Part shown: positions 50,501 through 63,923 of the stretch, piece after piece | How the letters are laid out: every line of letters begins with the position of its first letter | Position numbering within the stretch: position 1 is the stretch's first letter | Assembly: GCF_963576545.1 (NCBI RefSeq) | Contig: NW_026870590.1 | Coordinates: forward strand, 62,001-126,000 | DNA: 64,000 nt | Direction: 5' to 3' | DNA from: Limanda limanda | Taxonomy: Eukaryota; Chordata; Actinopteri; Pleuronectiformes; Pleuronectidae | Translations under genes and position numbers: made by a program | Notes under the pieces: model-generated | Databases searched by the model: none | Seen by the model: only the letters and a program-made list of their open reading frames with translations | What the model was told of the DNA's origin: nothing

Positions 50501-51883
50501 GACTTTCGGAAGGGTTAGGGTTAGGGTTAGGGATGAAAGCACATAGGAGAAAGAAATATTCTTGAATAACTTTTTTTGTGAAGGTCGGAGAGACTTGAAA
50601 AGTGGTTGCATCTGGACTAATTTGGGTCCTGCGGATCGATTGGTACCATCCCCGAGCTTGTACGACCTTCGGAAGAGGTCGACCGACGAAATTCCCCCAA
50701 ATCTGAGGAGATATTCTTGAATAACTTTTTTTGTGAAGGTCGGAGAGACTTGCAAGTAGGCTCTACCCCCACTAAATGGGGTTGCGCGCATCGATCGGTA
50801 CCATCCTTGAGCTTCTCCGACTTTCGGAAGGGTTAGGGTTAGGGTTAGGGATGAAAGCACATAGGAGAAAGAGATATTCTTGAATAACTTTTTTTGTGAA
50901 GGTCGGAGAGACTTGCAAGTAGGCTCTACCCCCACTAAATGGGGTAGCGCGCATCGATCGGTACCATCCTTGAGCTTCTCCGACTTTCGGAAGGGTTAGG
51001 GTTAGGGTTAGGGATGAAAGCACATAGGAGAAAGAGATATTCTTGAATAACTTTTTTTGTGAAGGTCGGAGAGACTTGGAAAGTGGTTGCATCTGGACTA
51101 ATTTGGGTCCTGCGGATCGATTGGTACCATCCCCGAGCTTGTACGACCTTCGGAAGAGGTCGACCGACGAAATTCCCCCAAATCTGAGGAGATATTCTTG
51201 AATTACTTTTTTTGTGAAGGTCGGAGAGACTTGCAAGTAGGCTCTACCCCCACTAAATGGGGTTGCGCGCATCGATCGGTACCATCCTTGAGCTTCTCCG
51301 ACTTTCGGAAGGGTTAGGGTTAGGGTTAGGGATGAAAGCACATAGGAGAAAGAGATATTCTTGAATAACTTTTTTTGTGAAGGTCGGAGAGACTTGCAAG
51401 TAGGCTCTACCCCCACTAAATGGGGTAACGCGCATCGATCGGTACCATCCTTGAGCTTCTCCGACTTTCGGAAGGGTTAGGGTTAGGGTTAGGGATGAAA
51501 GCACATAGGAGAAAGAGATATTCTTGAATAACTTTTTTTGTGAAGGTCGGAGAGACTTGCAAGTAGGCTCTACCCCCACTAAATGGGGTAGCGCACATCG
51601 ATCGGTACCATCCTTGAGCTTCTCCGACTTTCGGAAGGGTTAGGGTTAGGGTTAGGGATGAAAGCACATAGGAGAAAGAGATATTCTTGAATAACTTTTT
51701 TTGTGAAGGTCGGAGAGACTTGCAAGTAGGCTCTACCCCCACTAAATGGGGTAGCGCGCATCGATCGGTACCATCCTTGAGCTTCTCCGACTTTCGGAAG
51801 GGTTAGGGTTAGGGTTAGGGATGAAAGCACATAGGAGAAAGAGATATTCTTGAATAACTTTTTTTGTGAAGGTCGGAGAGACT

Positions 51884-54800
51884 TGGAAAGTGGTTGCATC
51901 TGGACTAATTTGGGTCCTGCGGATCGATTGGTACCATCCCCGAGCTTGTAAGACCTTCGGAAGAGGTCGACCGACGAAATTCCCCCAAATCTGAGGAGAT
52001 ATTCTTGAATAACTTTTTTTGTGAAGGTCGGAGAGACTTGCAAGTAGGCTCTACCCCCACTAAATGGGCTTGCGCGCATCGATCGGTACCATCCTTGAGC
52101 TTCTCCGACTTTCGGAAGGGTTAGGGTTAGGGTTAGGGATGAAAGCACATAGGAGAAAGAGATATTCTTGAATAACTTTTTTTGTGAAGGTCGGAGAGAC
52201 TTGCAAGTAGGCTCTACCCCCACTAAATGGGGTAGCGCGCATCGATCGGTACCATCCTTGAGCTTCTCCGACTTTCGGAAGGGTTAGGGTTAGGGTTAGG
52301 GATGAAAGCACATAGGAGAAAGAGATATTCTTGAATAACTTTTTTTGTGAAGGTCGGAGAGACTTGGAAAGTGGTTGCATCTGGACTAATTTGGGTCCTG
52401 CGGATCGATTGGTACCATCCCCGAGCTTGTACGACCTTCGGAAGAGGTCGACCGACGAAATTCCCCTCAAATCTGAGGAGATATTCTTGAATAACTTTTT
52501 TTGTGAAGGTCGGAGAGACTTGCAAGTAGGCTCTACTCCCACTAAATGGGGTAGCGCGCATCGATCGGTACCATCCTTGAGCTTCTCCGACTTTCGGAAG
52601 GGTTAGGGTTAGGGTTAGGGATGAAAGCACATAGGAGAAAGAGATATTCATGAATAACTTTTTTTGTGAAGGTCGGAGAGACTTGGAAAGTGGTTGCATC
52701 TGGACTAATTTGGGTCCTGCAGATCGATTGGTACCATCCCCGAGCTTGTACGACCTTCGGAAGAGGTCGACCGACGAAATTCCCCCAAATCTGAGGAGAT
52801 ATTCTTGAATAACTTTTTTTGTGAAGGTCGGAGAGACTTGCAAGTAGGCTCTACCCCCACTAAATGGGGTTGCGCGCATCGATCGGTACCATCCTTGAGC
52901 TTCTCCGACTTTCGGAAGGGTTAGGGTTAGGGTTAGGGATGAAAGCACATAGGAGAAAGAGATATTCTTGAATAACTTTTTTTGTGAAGGTCGGAGAGAC
53001 TTGCAAGTAGGCTCTACCCCCACTAAATGGGGTAGCGCGCATCGATCGGTACCATCCTTGAGCTTCTCCGACTTTCGGAAGGGTTAGGGTTAGGGTTAGG
53101 GATGAAAGCACATAGGAGAAAGAGATATTCTTGAATAACTTTTTTTGTGAAGGTCGGAGAGACTTGCAAGTAGGCTCTACCCCCACTAAATGGGGTAGCG
53201 CGCATCGATCAGTACCATCGTTGAGCTTCTCCGACTTTCGGAAGGGTTAGGGTTAGGGTTAGGGATGAAAGCACATAGGAGAAAGAGATATTCTTGAATA
53301 ACTTTTTTTGTGAAGGTCGGAGAGACTTGCAAGTAGGCTCTACCCCCACTAAATGGGGTAGCGCGCATCGATCGGTACCATCCTTGAGCTTCTCCGACTT
53401 TCGGAAGGGTTAGGGTTAGGGTTAGGGATGAAAGCACATAGGAGAAAGAGATATTCTTGAATAACTTTTTTTGTGAAGGTCGGAGAGACTTGGAAAGTGG
53501 TTGCATCTGGACTAATTTGGGTCCTGCGGATCGATTGGTACCATCCCCGAGCTTGTACGACCTTCGGAAGAGGTCGACCGACGAAATTCCCCCAAATCTG
53601 AGGAGATATTCTTGAATAACTTTTTTTGTGAAGGTCGGAGAGACTTGCAAGTAGGCTCTACCCCCACTAAATGGGGTAGCGCACATCGATCGGTACCATC
53701 CTTGAGCTTCTCCGACTTTCGGAAGGGTTAGGGTTAGGGTTAGGGATGAAAGCACATAGGAGAAAGAGATATTCTTGAATAACTTTTTTTGTGAAGGTCG
53801 GAGAGACTTGCAAGTAGGCTCTACCCCCACTAAATGGGGTAGCGCACATCGATCGGTACCATCCTTGAGCTTCTCCGACTTTTGGAAGGGTTAGGGTTAG
53901 GGTTAGGGATGAAAGCACATAGGAGAAAGAGATATTCTTGAATAACTTTTTTTGTGAAGGTCGGAGAGACTTGCAAGTAGGCTTTACCCCCACTAAATGG
54001 GGTAGCGCGCATCGATCGGTACCATCCTTGAGCTTCTCCGACTTTCGGAAGGGTTAGGGTTAGGGTTAGGGATGAAAGCACATAGGAGAAAGAGATATTC
54101 TTGAATAACTTTTTTTGTGAAGGTCGGAGAGACTTGCAAGTAGGCTTTACCCCCACTAAATGGGGTAGCGCGCATCGATCGGTACCATCCTTGAGCTTCT
54201 CCGACTTTCGGAAGGGTTAGGGTTAGGGTTAGGGATGAAAGCACATAGGAGAAAGAGATATTCTTGAATAACTTTTTTTGTGAAGGTCGGAGAGACTTGC
54301 AAGTAGGCTCTACCCCCACTAAATGGGGTAGCGCGCATCGATCGGTACCATCCTTGAGCTTCTCCGACTTTCGGAAGGGTTAGGGTTAGGGTTAGGGATG
54401 AAAGCACATAGGAGAAAGAGATATTCTTGAATAACTTTTTTTGTGAAGGTCGGAGAGACTTGGAAAGTGGTTGCATCTGGACTAATTTGGGTCCTGCGGA
54501 TCGATTGGTACCATCCCTGAGCTTGTACGACCTTCGGAAGAGGTCGACCGACGAAATTCCCCCAAATCTGAGGAGATATTCTTGAATAACTTTTTTTGTG
54601 AAGGTCGGAGAGACTTGCAAGTAGGCTCTACCCCCACTAAATGGGGTAGCGCACATCGATCGGTACCATCCTTGAGCTTCTCCGACTTTCGGAAGGGTTA
54701 GGGTTAGGGTTAGGGATGAAAGCACATAGGAGAAAGAGATATTCTTGAATAACTTTTTTTGTGAAGGTCGGAGAGACTTGCAAGTAGGCTCTACCCCCAC

Positions 54801-57800
54801 TAAATGGGGTAGCGCGCATCGATCGGTACCATCCTTGAGCTTCTCCGACTTTCGGAAGGGTTAGGGTTAGGGTTAGGGATGAAAGCACATAGGAGAAAGA
54901 GATATTCTTGAATAACTTTTTTTGTGAAGGTCGGAGAGACTTGGAAAGTGGTTGCATCTGGACTAATTTGGGTCCTGCAGATCGATTGGTACCATCCCCG
55001 AGCTTGTAAGACCTTCGGAAGAGGTCGACCGACGAAATTCCCCCAAATCTGAGGAGATATTCTTGAATAACTTTTTTTGTGAAGGTCGGAGAGACTTGCA
55101 AGTAGGCTCTACCCCCACTAAATGGGGTTGCGCGCATCGATCGGTACCATCCTTGAGCTTCTCCGACTTTCGGAAGGGTTAGGGTTAGGGTTAGGGATGA
55201 AAGCACATAGGAGAAAGAGATATTCTTGAATAACTTTTTTTGTGAAGGTCGGAGAGACTTGCAAGTAGGCTCTACCCCCACTAAATGGGGTAGCGCGCAT
55301 CGATCGGTACTATCCTTGAGCTTCTCCGACTTTCGGAAGGGTTAGGGTTAGGGTTAGGGATGAAAGCACATAGGAGAAAGAGATATTCTTGAATAACTTT
55401 TTTTGTGAAGGTCGGAGAGACTTGGAAAGTGGTTGCATCTGGACTAATTTGGGTCCTGCGGATCGATTGGTACCATCCCCGAGCTTGTACGACCTTCGGA
55501 AGAGGTCGACCGACGAAATTCCCCCAAATCTGAGGAGATATTCTTGAATAACTTTTTTTGTGAAGGTCGGAGAGACTTGCAAGTAGGCTCCACTCCCACT
55601 AAATGGGGTAGCGCGCATCGATCGGTACCATCCTTGAGCTTCTCCGACTTTCGGAAGGGTTAGGGTTAGGGTTAGGGATGAAAGCACATAGGAGAAAGAG
55701 ATATTCATGAATAACTTTTTTTGTGAAGGTCGGAGAGACTTGGAAAGTGGTTGCATCTGGACTAATTTGGGTCCTGCAGATCGATTGGTACCATCCCCGA
55801 GCTTGTACGACCTTCGGAAGAGGTCGACCGACGAAATTCCCCCAAATCTGAGGAGATATTCTTGAATAACTTTTTTTGTGAAGGTCGGAGAGACTTGCAA
55901 GTAGGCTCTACCCCCACTAAATGGGGTTGCGCGCATCGATCGGTACCATCCTTGAGCTTCTCCGACTTTCGGAAGGGTTAGGGTTAGGGTTAGGGATGAA
56001 AGCACATAGGAGAAAGAGATATTCTTGAATAACTTTTTTTGTGAAGGTCGGAGAGACTTGCAAGTAGGCTCTACCCCCACTAAATGGGGTAGCGCGCATC
56101 GATCGGTACCATCCTTGAGCTTCTCCGACTTTCGGAAGGGTTAGGGTTAGGGTTAGGGATGAAAGCACATAGGAGAAAGAGATATTCTTGAATAACTTTT
56201 TTTGTGAAGGTCGGAGAGACTTGCAAGTAGGCTCTACCCCCACTAAATGGGGTAGCGCGCATCGATCAGTACCATCCTTGAGCTTCTCCGACTTTCGGAA
56301 GGGTTAGGGTTAGGGTTAGGGATGAAAGCACATAGGAGAAAGAGATATTCTTGAATAACTTTTTTTGTGAAGGTCGGAGAGACTTGCAAGTAGGCTCTAC
56401 CCCCACTAAATGGGGTAGCGCGCATCGATCGGTACCATCCTTGAGCTTCTCCGACTTTCGGAAGGGTTAGGGTTAGGGTTAGGGATGAAAGCACATAGGA
56501 GAAAGAGATATTCTTGAATAACTTTTTTTGTGAAGGTCGGAGAGACTTGGAAAGTGGTTGCATCTGGACTAATTTGGGTCCTGCGGATCGATTGGTACCA
56601 TCCCCGAGCTTGTACGACCTTCGGAAGAGGTCGACCGACGAAATTCCCCCAAATCTGAGGAGATATTCTTGAATAACTTTTTTTGTGAAGGTCGGAGAGA
56701 CTTGCAAGTAGGCTCTACCCCCACTAAATGGGGTAGCGCACATCGATCGGTACCATCCTTGAGCTTCTCCGACTTTCGGAAGGGTTAGGGTTAGGGTTAG
56801 GGATGAAAGCACATAGGAGAAAGAGATATTCTTGAATAACTTTTTTTGTGAAGGTCGGAGAGACTTGCAAGTAGGCTCTACCCCCACTAAATGGGGTAGC
56901 GCACATCGATCGGTACCATCCTTGAGCTTCTCCGACTTTTGGAAGGGTTAGGGTTAGGGTTAGGGATGAAAGCACATAGGAGAAAGAGATATTCTTGAAT
57001 AACTTTTTTTGTGAAGGTCGGAGAGACTTGCAAGTAGGCTTTACCCCCACTAAATGGGGTAGCGCGCATCGATCGGTACCATCCTTGAGCTTCTCCGACT
57101 TTCGGAAGGGTTAGGGTTAGTGTTAGGGATGAAAGCACATAGGAGAAAGAGATATTCTTGAATAACTTTTTTTGTGAAGGTCGGAGAGACTTGCAAGTAG
57201 GCTCTACCCCCACTAAATGGGGTAGCGCGCATCGATCGGTACCATCCTTGAGCTTCTCCGACTTTCGGAAGGGTTAGGGTTAGGGTTAGGGATGAAAGCA
57301 CATAGGAGAAAGAGATATTCTTGAATAACTTTTTTTGTGAAGGTCGGAGAGAGTTGCAAGTAGGCTCTACCCCCACTAAATGGGGTAGCGCGCATCGATC
57401 GGTACCATCCTTGAGCTTCTCCGACTTTCGGAAGGGTTAGGGTTAGGGTTAGGGATGAAAGCACATAGGAGAAAGAGATATTCTTGAATAACTTTTTTTG
57501 TGAAGGTCGGAGAGACTTGGAAAGTGGTTGCATCTGGACTAATTTGGGTCCTGCGGATCGATTGGTACCATCCCTGAGCTTGTACGACCTTCGGAAGAGG
57601 TCGACCGACGAAATTCCCCCAAATCTGAGGAGATATTCTTGAATAACTTTTTTTGTGAAGGTCGGAGAGACTTGCAAGTAGGCTCTACCCCCACTAAATG
57701 GGGTAGCGCACATCGATCGGTACCATCCTTGAGCTTCTCCGACTTTCGGAAGGGTTAGGGTTAGGGTTAGGGATGAAAGCACATAGGAGAAAGAGATATT

Positions 57801-57998
57801 CTTGAATAACTTTTTTTGTGAAGGTCGGAGAGACTTGCAAGTAGGCTCTACCCCCACTAAATGGGGTAGCGCGCATCGATCGGTACCATCCTTGAGCTTC
57901 TCCGACTTTCGGAAGGGTTAGGGTTAGGGTTAGGGATGAAAGCACATAGGAGAAAGAGATATTCTTGAATAACTTTTTTTGTGAAGGTCGGAGAGACT
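51884..57998 (+). repeat. 3057-bp HOR (19-mer), two tandem copies
   Basis: Copies at 51884-54941 (3058 bp because of the inserted base) and 54942-57998. Each has 14 A and 5 B in the same order. Shared private variants: GTAAGACC at 51951/55009, ATTCATGAAT at 52650/55707, GATCAGTACC at 53211/56268, CCCTGAGC at 54518/57575. Confidence 0.93.
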
Positions 57999-58636
57999 TG
58001 GAAAGTGGTTGCATCTGGACTAATTTGGGTCCTGCGGATCGATTGGTACCATCCCCGAGCTTGTACGACCTTCGGAAGAGGTCGACCGACGAAATTCCCC
58101 CAAATCTGAGGAGATATTCTTGAATAACTTTTTTTGTGAAGGTCGGAGAGACTTGCAAGTAGGCTCTACCCCCACTAAATGGGGTAGCGCACATCGATCG
58201 GTACCATCCTTGAGCTTCTCCGACTTTCGGAAGGGTTAGGGTTAGGGTTAGGGATGAAAGCACATAGGAGAAAGAGATATTCTTGAATAACTTTTTTTGT
58301 GAAGGTCGGAGAGACTTGCAAGTAGGCTCTACCCCCACTAAATGGGGTAGCACGCATCGATCGGTACCATCCTTGAGCTTCTCCGACTTTTGGAAGGGTT
58401 AGGGTTAGGGTTAGGGATGAAAGCACATAGGAGAAAGAGATATTCTTGAATAACTTTTTTTGTGAAGGTCGGAGAGACTTGCAAGTAGGCTCTACCCCCA
58501 CTAAATGGGGTAGCGCGCATCGATCGGTACCATCCTTGAGCTTCTCCGACTTTCAGAAGGGTTAGGGTTAGGGATGAAAGCACATAGGAGAAAGAGATAT
58601 TCTTGAATAACTTTTTTTGTGAAGGTCGGAGAGACT
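56385..58636 (+). repeat. HOR segment E, distant copy (2252 bp, 14 monomers)
   Basis: Same monomer order as 1304-3555 and 6452-8703, and followed by a second short A like the copy at 6452. It overlaps the end of the 3057-bp HOR. A partial copy of the same order begins near 53328, with TTTTGG at 53883 and TTTACC near 53984, 46876 bp from 7007 and 7108. Confidence 0.85.
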
Positions 58637-61600
58637 TGCAAGTAGGCTCTACCCCCACTAAATGGGGTAGCGCGCATCGATCGGTACCATCCTTGAGCTT
58701 CTCCGACTTTCGGAAGGGTTAGGGTTAGGGATGAAAGCACATAGGAGAAAGAGATATTCTTGAATAACTTTTTTTGTGAAGGTCGGAGAGACTTGCAAGT
58801 AGGCTCTACCCCCACTAAATGGGGTAGCGCGCATCGATCGGTACCATCCTTGAGCTTCTCCGACTTTCGGAAGGGTTAGGGTTAGGGTTAGGGATGAAAG
58901 CACATAGGAGAAAGAGATATTCTTGAATAACTTTTTTTGTGAAGGTCGGAGAGACTTGGAAAGTGGTTGCATCTGGACTAATTTGGGTCCTGCGGATCGA
59001 TTGGTACCATCCCCGAGCTTGTACGACCTTCGGAAGAGGTCGACCGACGAAATTCCCCCAAATCTGAGGAGATATTCTTGAATAACTTTTTTTGTGAAGG
59101 TCGGAGAGACTTGCAAGTAGGCTCTACCCCCACTAAATGGGGTAGCGCACATCGATCGGTACCATCCTTGAGCTTCTCCGACTTTCGGAAGGGTTAGGGT
59201 TAGGGTTAGGGATGAAAGCACATAGGAGAAAGAGATATTCTTGAATAACTTTTTTTGTGAAGGTCGGAGAGACTTGCAAGTAGGCTCTACCCCCACTAAA
59301 TGGGGTAGCGCGCATCGATCGGTACCATCCTTGAGCTTCTCCGACTTTCGGAAGGGTTAGGGTTAGGGTTAGGGATGAAAGCACATAGGAGAAAGAGATA
59401 TTCTTGAATAACTTTTTTTGTGAAGGTCGGAGAGACTTGGAAAGTGGTTGCATCTGGACTAATTTGGGTCCTGCGGATCGATTGGTAACATCCCCGAGCT
59501 TGTACGACCTTCGGAAGAGGTCGACCGACGAAATTCCCCCAAATCTGAGGAGATATTCTTGAATAACTTTTTTTGTGAAGGTCGGAGAGACTTGCAAGTA
59601 GGCTCTACCCCCACTAAATGGGGTTGCGCGCATCGATCGGTACCATCCTTGAGCTTCTCCGACTTTCGGAAGGGTTAGGGTTAGGGTTAGGGATGAAAGC
59701 ACATAGGAGAAAGAGATATTCTTGAATAACTTTTTTTGTGAAGGTCGGAGAGACTTGCAAGTAGGCTCTACCCCCACTAAATGGGGTAGCGCGCATCGAT
59801 CGGTACCATCCTTGAGCTTCTCCGACTTTCGGAAGGGTTAGGGTTAGGGTTAGGGATGAAAGCACATAGGAGAAAGAGATATTCTTGAATAACTTTTTTT
59901 GTGAAGGTCGGAGAGACTTGAAAAGTGGTTGCATCTGGACTAATTTGGGTCCTGCGGATCGATTGGTACCATCCCCGAGCTTGTACGACCTTCGGAAGAG
60001 GTCGACCGACGAAATTCCCCCAAATCTGAGGAGATATTCTTGAATAACTTTTTTTGTGAAGGTCGGAGAGACTTGCAAGTAGGCTCTACCCCCACTAAAT
60101 GGGGTTGCGCGCATCGATCGGTACCATCCTTGAGCTTTTCCGACTTTCGGAAGGGTTAGGGTTAGGGTTAGGGATGAAAGCACATAGGAGAAAGAGATAT
60201 TCTTGAATAACTTTTTTTGTGAAGGTCGGAGAGACTTGCAAGTAGGCTCTACCCCCACTAAATGGGGTAGCGCGCATCGATCAGTACCATCCTTGAGCTT
60301 CTCCGACTTTCGGAAGGGTTAGGGTTAGGGTTAGGGATGAAAGCACATAGGAGAAAGAGATATTCTTGAATAACTTTTTTTGTGAAGGTCGGAGAGACTT
60401 GCAAGTAGGCTCTACCCCCACTAAATGGGGTAGCGCGCATCGATCGGTACCATCCTTGAGCTTCTCCGACTTTCGGAAGGGTTAGGGTTAGGGTTAGGGA
60501 TGAAAGCACATAGGAGAAAGAGATATTCTTGAATAACTTTTTTTGTGAAGGTCGGAGAGACTTGCAAGTAGGCTCTGCCCCCACTAAATGGGGTAGCGCG
60601 CATCGATCGGTACCATCCTTGAGCTTCTCCGACTTTCGGAAGGGTTAGGGTTAGGGTTAGGGATGAAAGCACATAGGAGAAAGAGATATTCTTGAATAAC
60701 TTTTTTTGTGAAGGTCGGAGAGACTTGGAAAGTGGTTGCATCTGGACTAATTTGGGTCCTGCGGATCGATTCGTACCATCCCCGAGCTTGTACGACCTTC
60801 GGAAGAGGTCGACCGACGAAATTCCCCCAAATCTGAGGAGATATTCTTGAATAACTTTTTTTGTGAAGGTCGGAGAGACTTGCAAGTAGGCTCTACCCCC
60901 ACTAAATGGGGTAGCGCGCATCGATCGGTACCATCCTTGAGCTTCTCCGACTTTCGGAAGGGTTAGGGTTAGGGTTAGGGATGAAAGCACATAGGAGAAA
61001 GAGATATTCTTGAATAACTTTTTTTGTGAAGGTCGGAGAGACTTGAAAAGTGGTTGCATCTGGACTAATTTGGGTCCTGCGGATCGATTGGTACCATCCC
61101 CGAGCTTGTACGACCTTCGGAAGAGGTCGACCGACGAAATTCCCCCAAATCTGAGGAGATATTCTTGAATAACTTTTTTTGTGAAGGTCGGAGAGACTTG
61201 CAAGTAGGCTCTACCCCCACTAAATGGGGTTGCGCGCATCGATCGGTACCATCCTTGAGCTTCTCCGACTTTCGGAAGGGTTAGGGTTAGGGTTAGGGAT
61301 GAAAGCACATAGGAGAAAGAGATATTCTTGAATAACTTTTTTTGTGAAGGTCGGAGAGACTTGCAAGTAGGCTCTACCCCCACTAAATGGGGTAGCGCGC
61401 ATCGATCGGTACCATCCTTGAGCTTCTCCGACTTTCGGAAGGGTTAGGGTTAGGGATGAAAGCACATAGGAGAAAGAGATATTCTTGAATAACTTTTTTT
61501 GTGAAGGTCGGAGAGACTTGCAAGTAGGCTCTACCCCCACTAAATGGGGTAGCGCACATCGATCGGTACCATCCTTGAGCTTCTCCGACTTTCGGAAGGG

Positions 61601-63923
61601 TTAGGGTTAGGGTTAGGGATGAAAGCACATAGGAGAAAGAGATATTCTTGAATAACTTTTTTTGTGAAGGTCGGAGAGACTTGCAAGTAGGCTCTACCCC
61701 CACTAAATGGGGTAGCGCGCATCGATCGGTACCATCCTTGAGCTTCTCCGACTTTCGGAAGGGTTAGGGTTAGGGTTAGGGATGAAAGCACATAGGAGAA
61801 AGAGATATTCTTGAATAACTTTTTTTGTGAAGGTCGGAGAGACTTGGAAAGTGGTTGCATCTGGACTAATTTGGGTCCTGCGGATCGATTGGTACCATCC
61901 CCGAGCTTGTACGACCTTCGGAAGAGGTCGACCGACGAAATTCCCCCAAATCTGAGGAGATATTCTTGAATAACTTTTTTTGTGAAGGTCGGAGAGACGT
62001 GCAAGTAGGCTCTACCCCCACTAAATGGGGTTGCGCGCATCGATCGGTACCATCCTTGAGCTTCTCCGACTTTCGGAAGGGTTAGGGTTAGGGTTAGGGA
62101 TGAAAGCACATAGGAGAAAGAGATATTCTTGAATAACTTTTTTTGTGAAGGTCGGAGAGACTTGCAAGTAGGCTCTACCCCCACTAAATGGGGTAGCGCG
62201 CATCGATCGGTACCATCGTTGAGCTTCTCCGACTTTCGGAAGGGTTAGGGTTAGGGTTAGGGATGAAAGCACATAGGAGAAAGAGATATTCTTGAATAAC
62301 TTTTTTTGTGAAGGTCGGAGAGACTTGGAAAGTGGTTGCATCTGGACTAATTTGGGTCCTGCGGATCGATTGGTACCATCCCCGAGCTTGTACGACCTTC
62401 GGAAGAGGTCGACCGACGAAATTCCCCCAAATCTGAGGAGATATTCTTGAATAACTTTTTTTGTGAAGGTCGGAGAGACTTGCAAGTAGGCTCTACCCCC
62501 ACTAAATGGGGTTGCGCGCATCGATCGGTACCATCCTTGAGCTTCTCCGACTTTCGGAAGGGTTAGGGTTAGGGTTAGGGATGAAAGCACATAGGAGAAA
62601 GAGATATTCTTGAATAACTTTTTTTGTGAAGGTCGGAGAGACTTGCAAGTAGGCTCTACCCCCACTAAATGGGGTAGCGCGCATCGATCGGTACCATCCT
62701 TGAGCTTCTCCGACTTTCGGAAGGGTTAGGGTTAGGGTTAGGGATGAAAGCACATAGGAGAAAGAGATATTCTTGAATAACTTTTTTTGTGAAGGTCGGA
62801 GAGACTTGAAAAGTGGTTGCATCTGGACTAATTTGGGTCCTGCGGATCGATTGGTACCATCCCCGAGCTTGTACGACCTTCGGAAGAGGTCGACCGACGA
62901 AATTCCCCCAAATCTGAGGAGATATTCTTGAATAACTTTTTTTGTGAAGGTCGGAGAGACTTGCAAGTAGGCTCTACCCCCACTAAATGGGGTAGCGCGC
63001 ATCGATCGGTACCATCCTTGAGCTTCTCCGACTTTCGGAAGGGTTAGGGTTAGGGTTAGGGATGAAAGCACATAGGAGAAAGAGATATTCTTGAATAACT
63101 TTTTTTGTGAAGGTCGGAGAGACTTGGAAAGTGGTTGCATCTGGACTAATTTGGGTCCTGCGGATCGATTGGTACCATCCCCGAGCTTGTACGACCTTCG
63201 GAAGAGGTCGACCGACGAAATTCCCCCAAATCTGAGGAGATATTCTTGAATAACTTTTTTTGTGAAGGTCGGAGAGACTTGCAAGTAGGCTCTACCCCCA
63301 CTAAATGGGGTTGCGCGCATCGATCGGTACCATCCTTGAGCTTCTCCGACTTTCGGAAGGGTTAGGGTTAGGGTTAGGGATGAAAGCACATAGGAGAAAG
63401 AGATATTCTTGAATAACTTTTTTTGTGAAGGTCGGAGAGACTTGCAAGTAGGCTCTACCCCCACTAAATGGGGTAGCGCGCATCGATCGGTACCATCCTT
63501 GAGCTTCTCCGACTTTCGGAAGGGTTAGGGTTAGGGTTAGGGATGAAAGCACATAGGAGAAAGAGATATTCTTGAATAACTTTTTTTGTGAAGGTCGGAG
63601 AGACTTGGAAAGTGGTTGCATCTGGACTAATTTGGGTCCTGCGGATCGATTGGTACCATCCCCGAGCTTGTACGACCTTCGGAAGAGGTCGACCGACGAA
63701 ATTCCCCCAAATCTGAGGAGATATTCTTGAATAACTTTTTTTGTGAAGGTCGGAGAGACTTGCAAGTAGGCTCTACCCCCACTAAATGGGGTTGCGCGCA
63801 TCGATCGGTACCATCCTTGAGCTTCTCCGACTTTCGGAAGGGTTAGGGTTAGGGTTAGGGATGAAAGCACATAGGAGAAAGAGATATTCTTGAATAACTT
63901 TTTTTGTGAAGGTCGGAGAGACT

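Larger units (their letters stand above)
43361..51883 (+). repeat. Array region 5: short HORs and mixed subtypes
   Basis: B starts: 43361, 44168, 44975, 45456, 46263, 46744, 47545, 48352, 48827, 49797, 50278, 50596, 51077. A counts: 4,4,2,4,2,4,4,2,5,2,1,2,4. Units typical of region 3 (AAATGTGG, near 47891 and 49336, 1445 bp apart with the same flanking order) and region 2 (GAATTACTT then GTAACGC at 51200-51430, matching 24379-24610 at an offset of 26821) both occur. One A near 46603 has CCCAGTAAAT for CCCACTAAAT. Confidence 0.75.

Noticed and set aside
9197..52606. Plus-strand open frames of 70-91 codons (for example at 28299, 31344, 34393, 52331)
   Set aside because: They appear only where a single-base variant in B opens an alternative start or removes a stop, and run into the telomere tract of the next A. 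No independent support.
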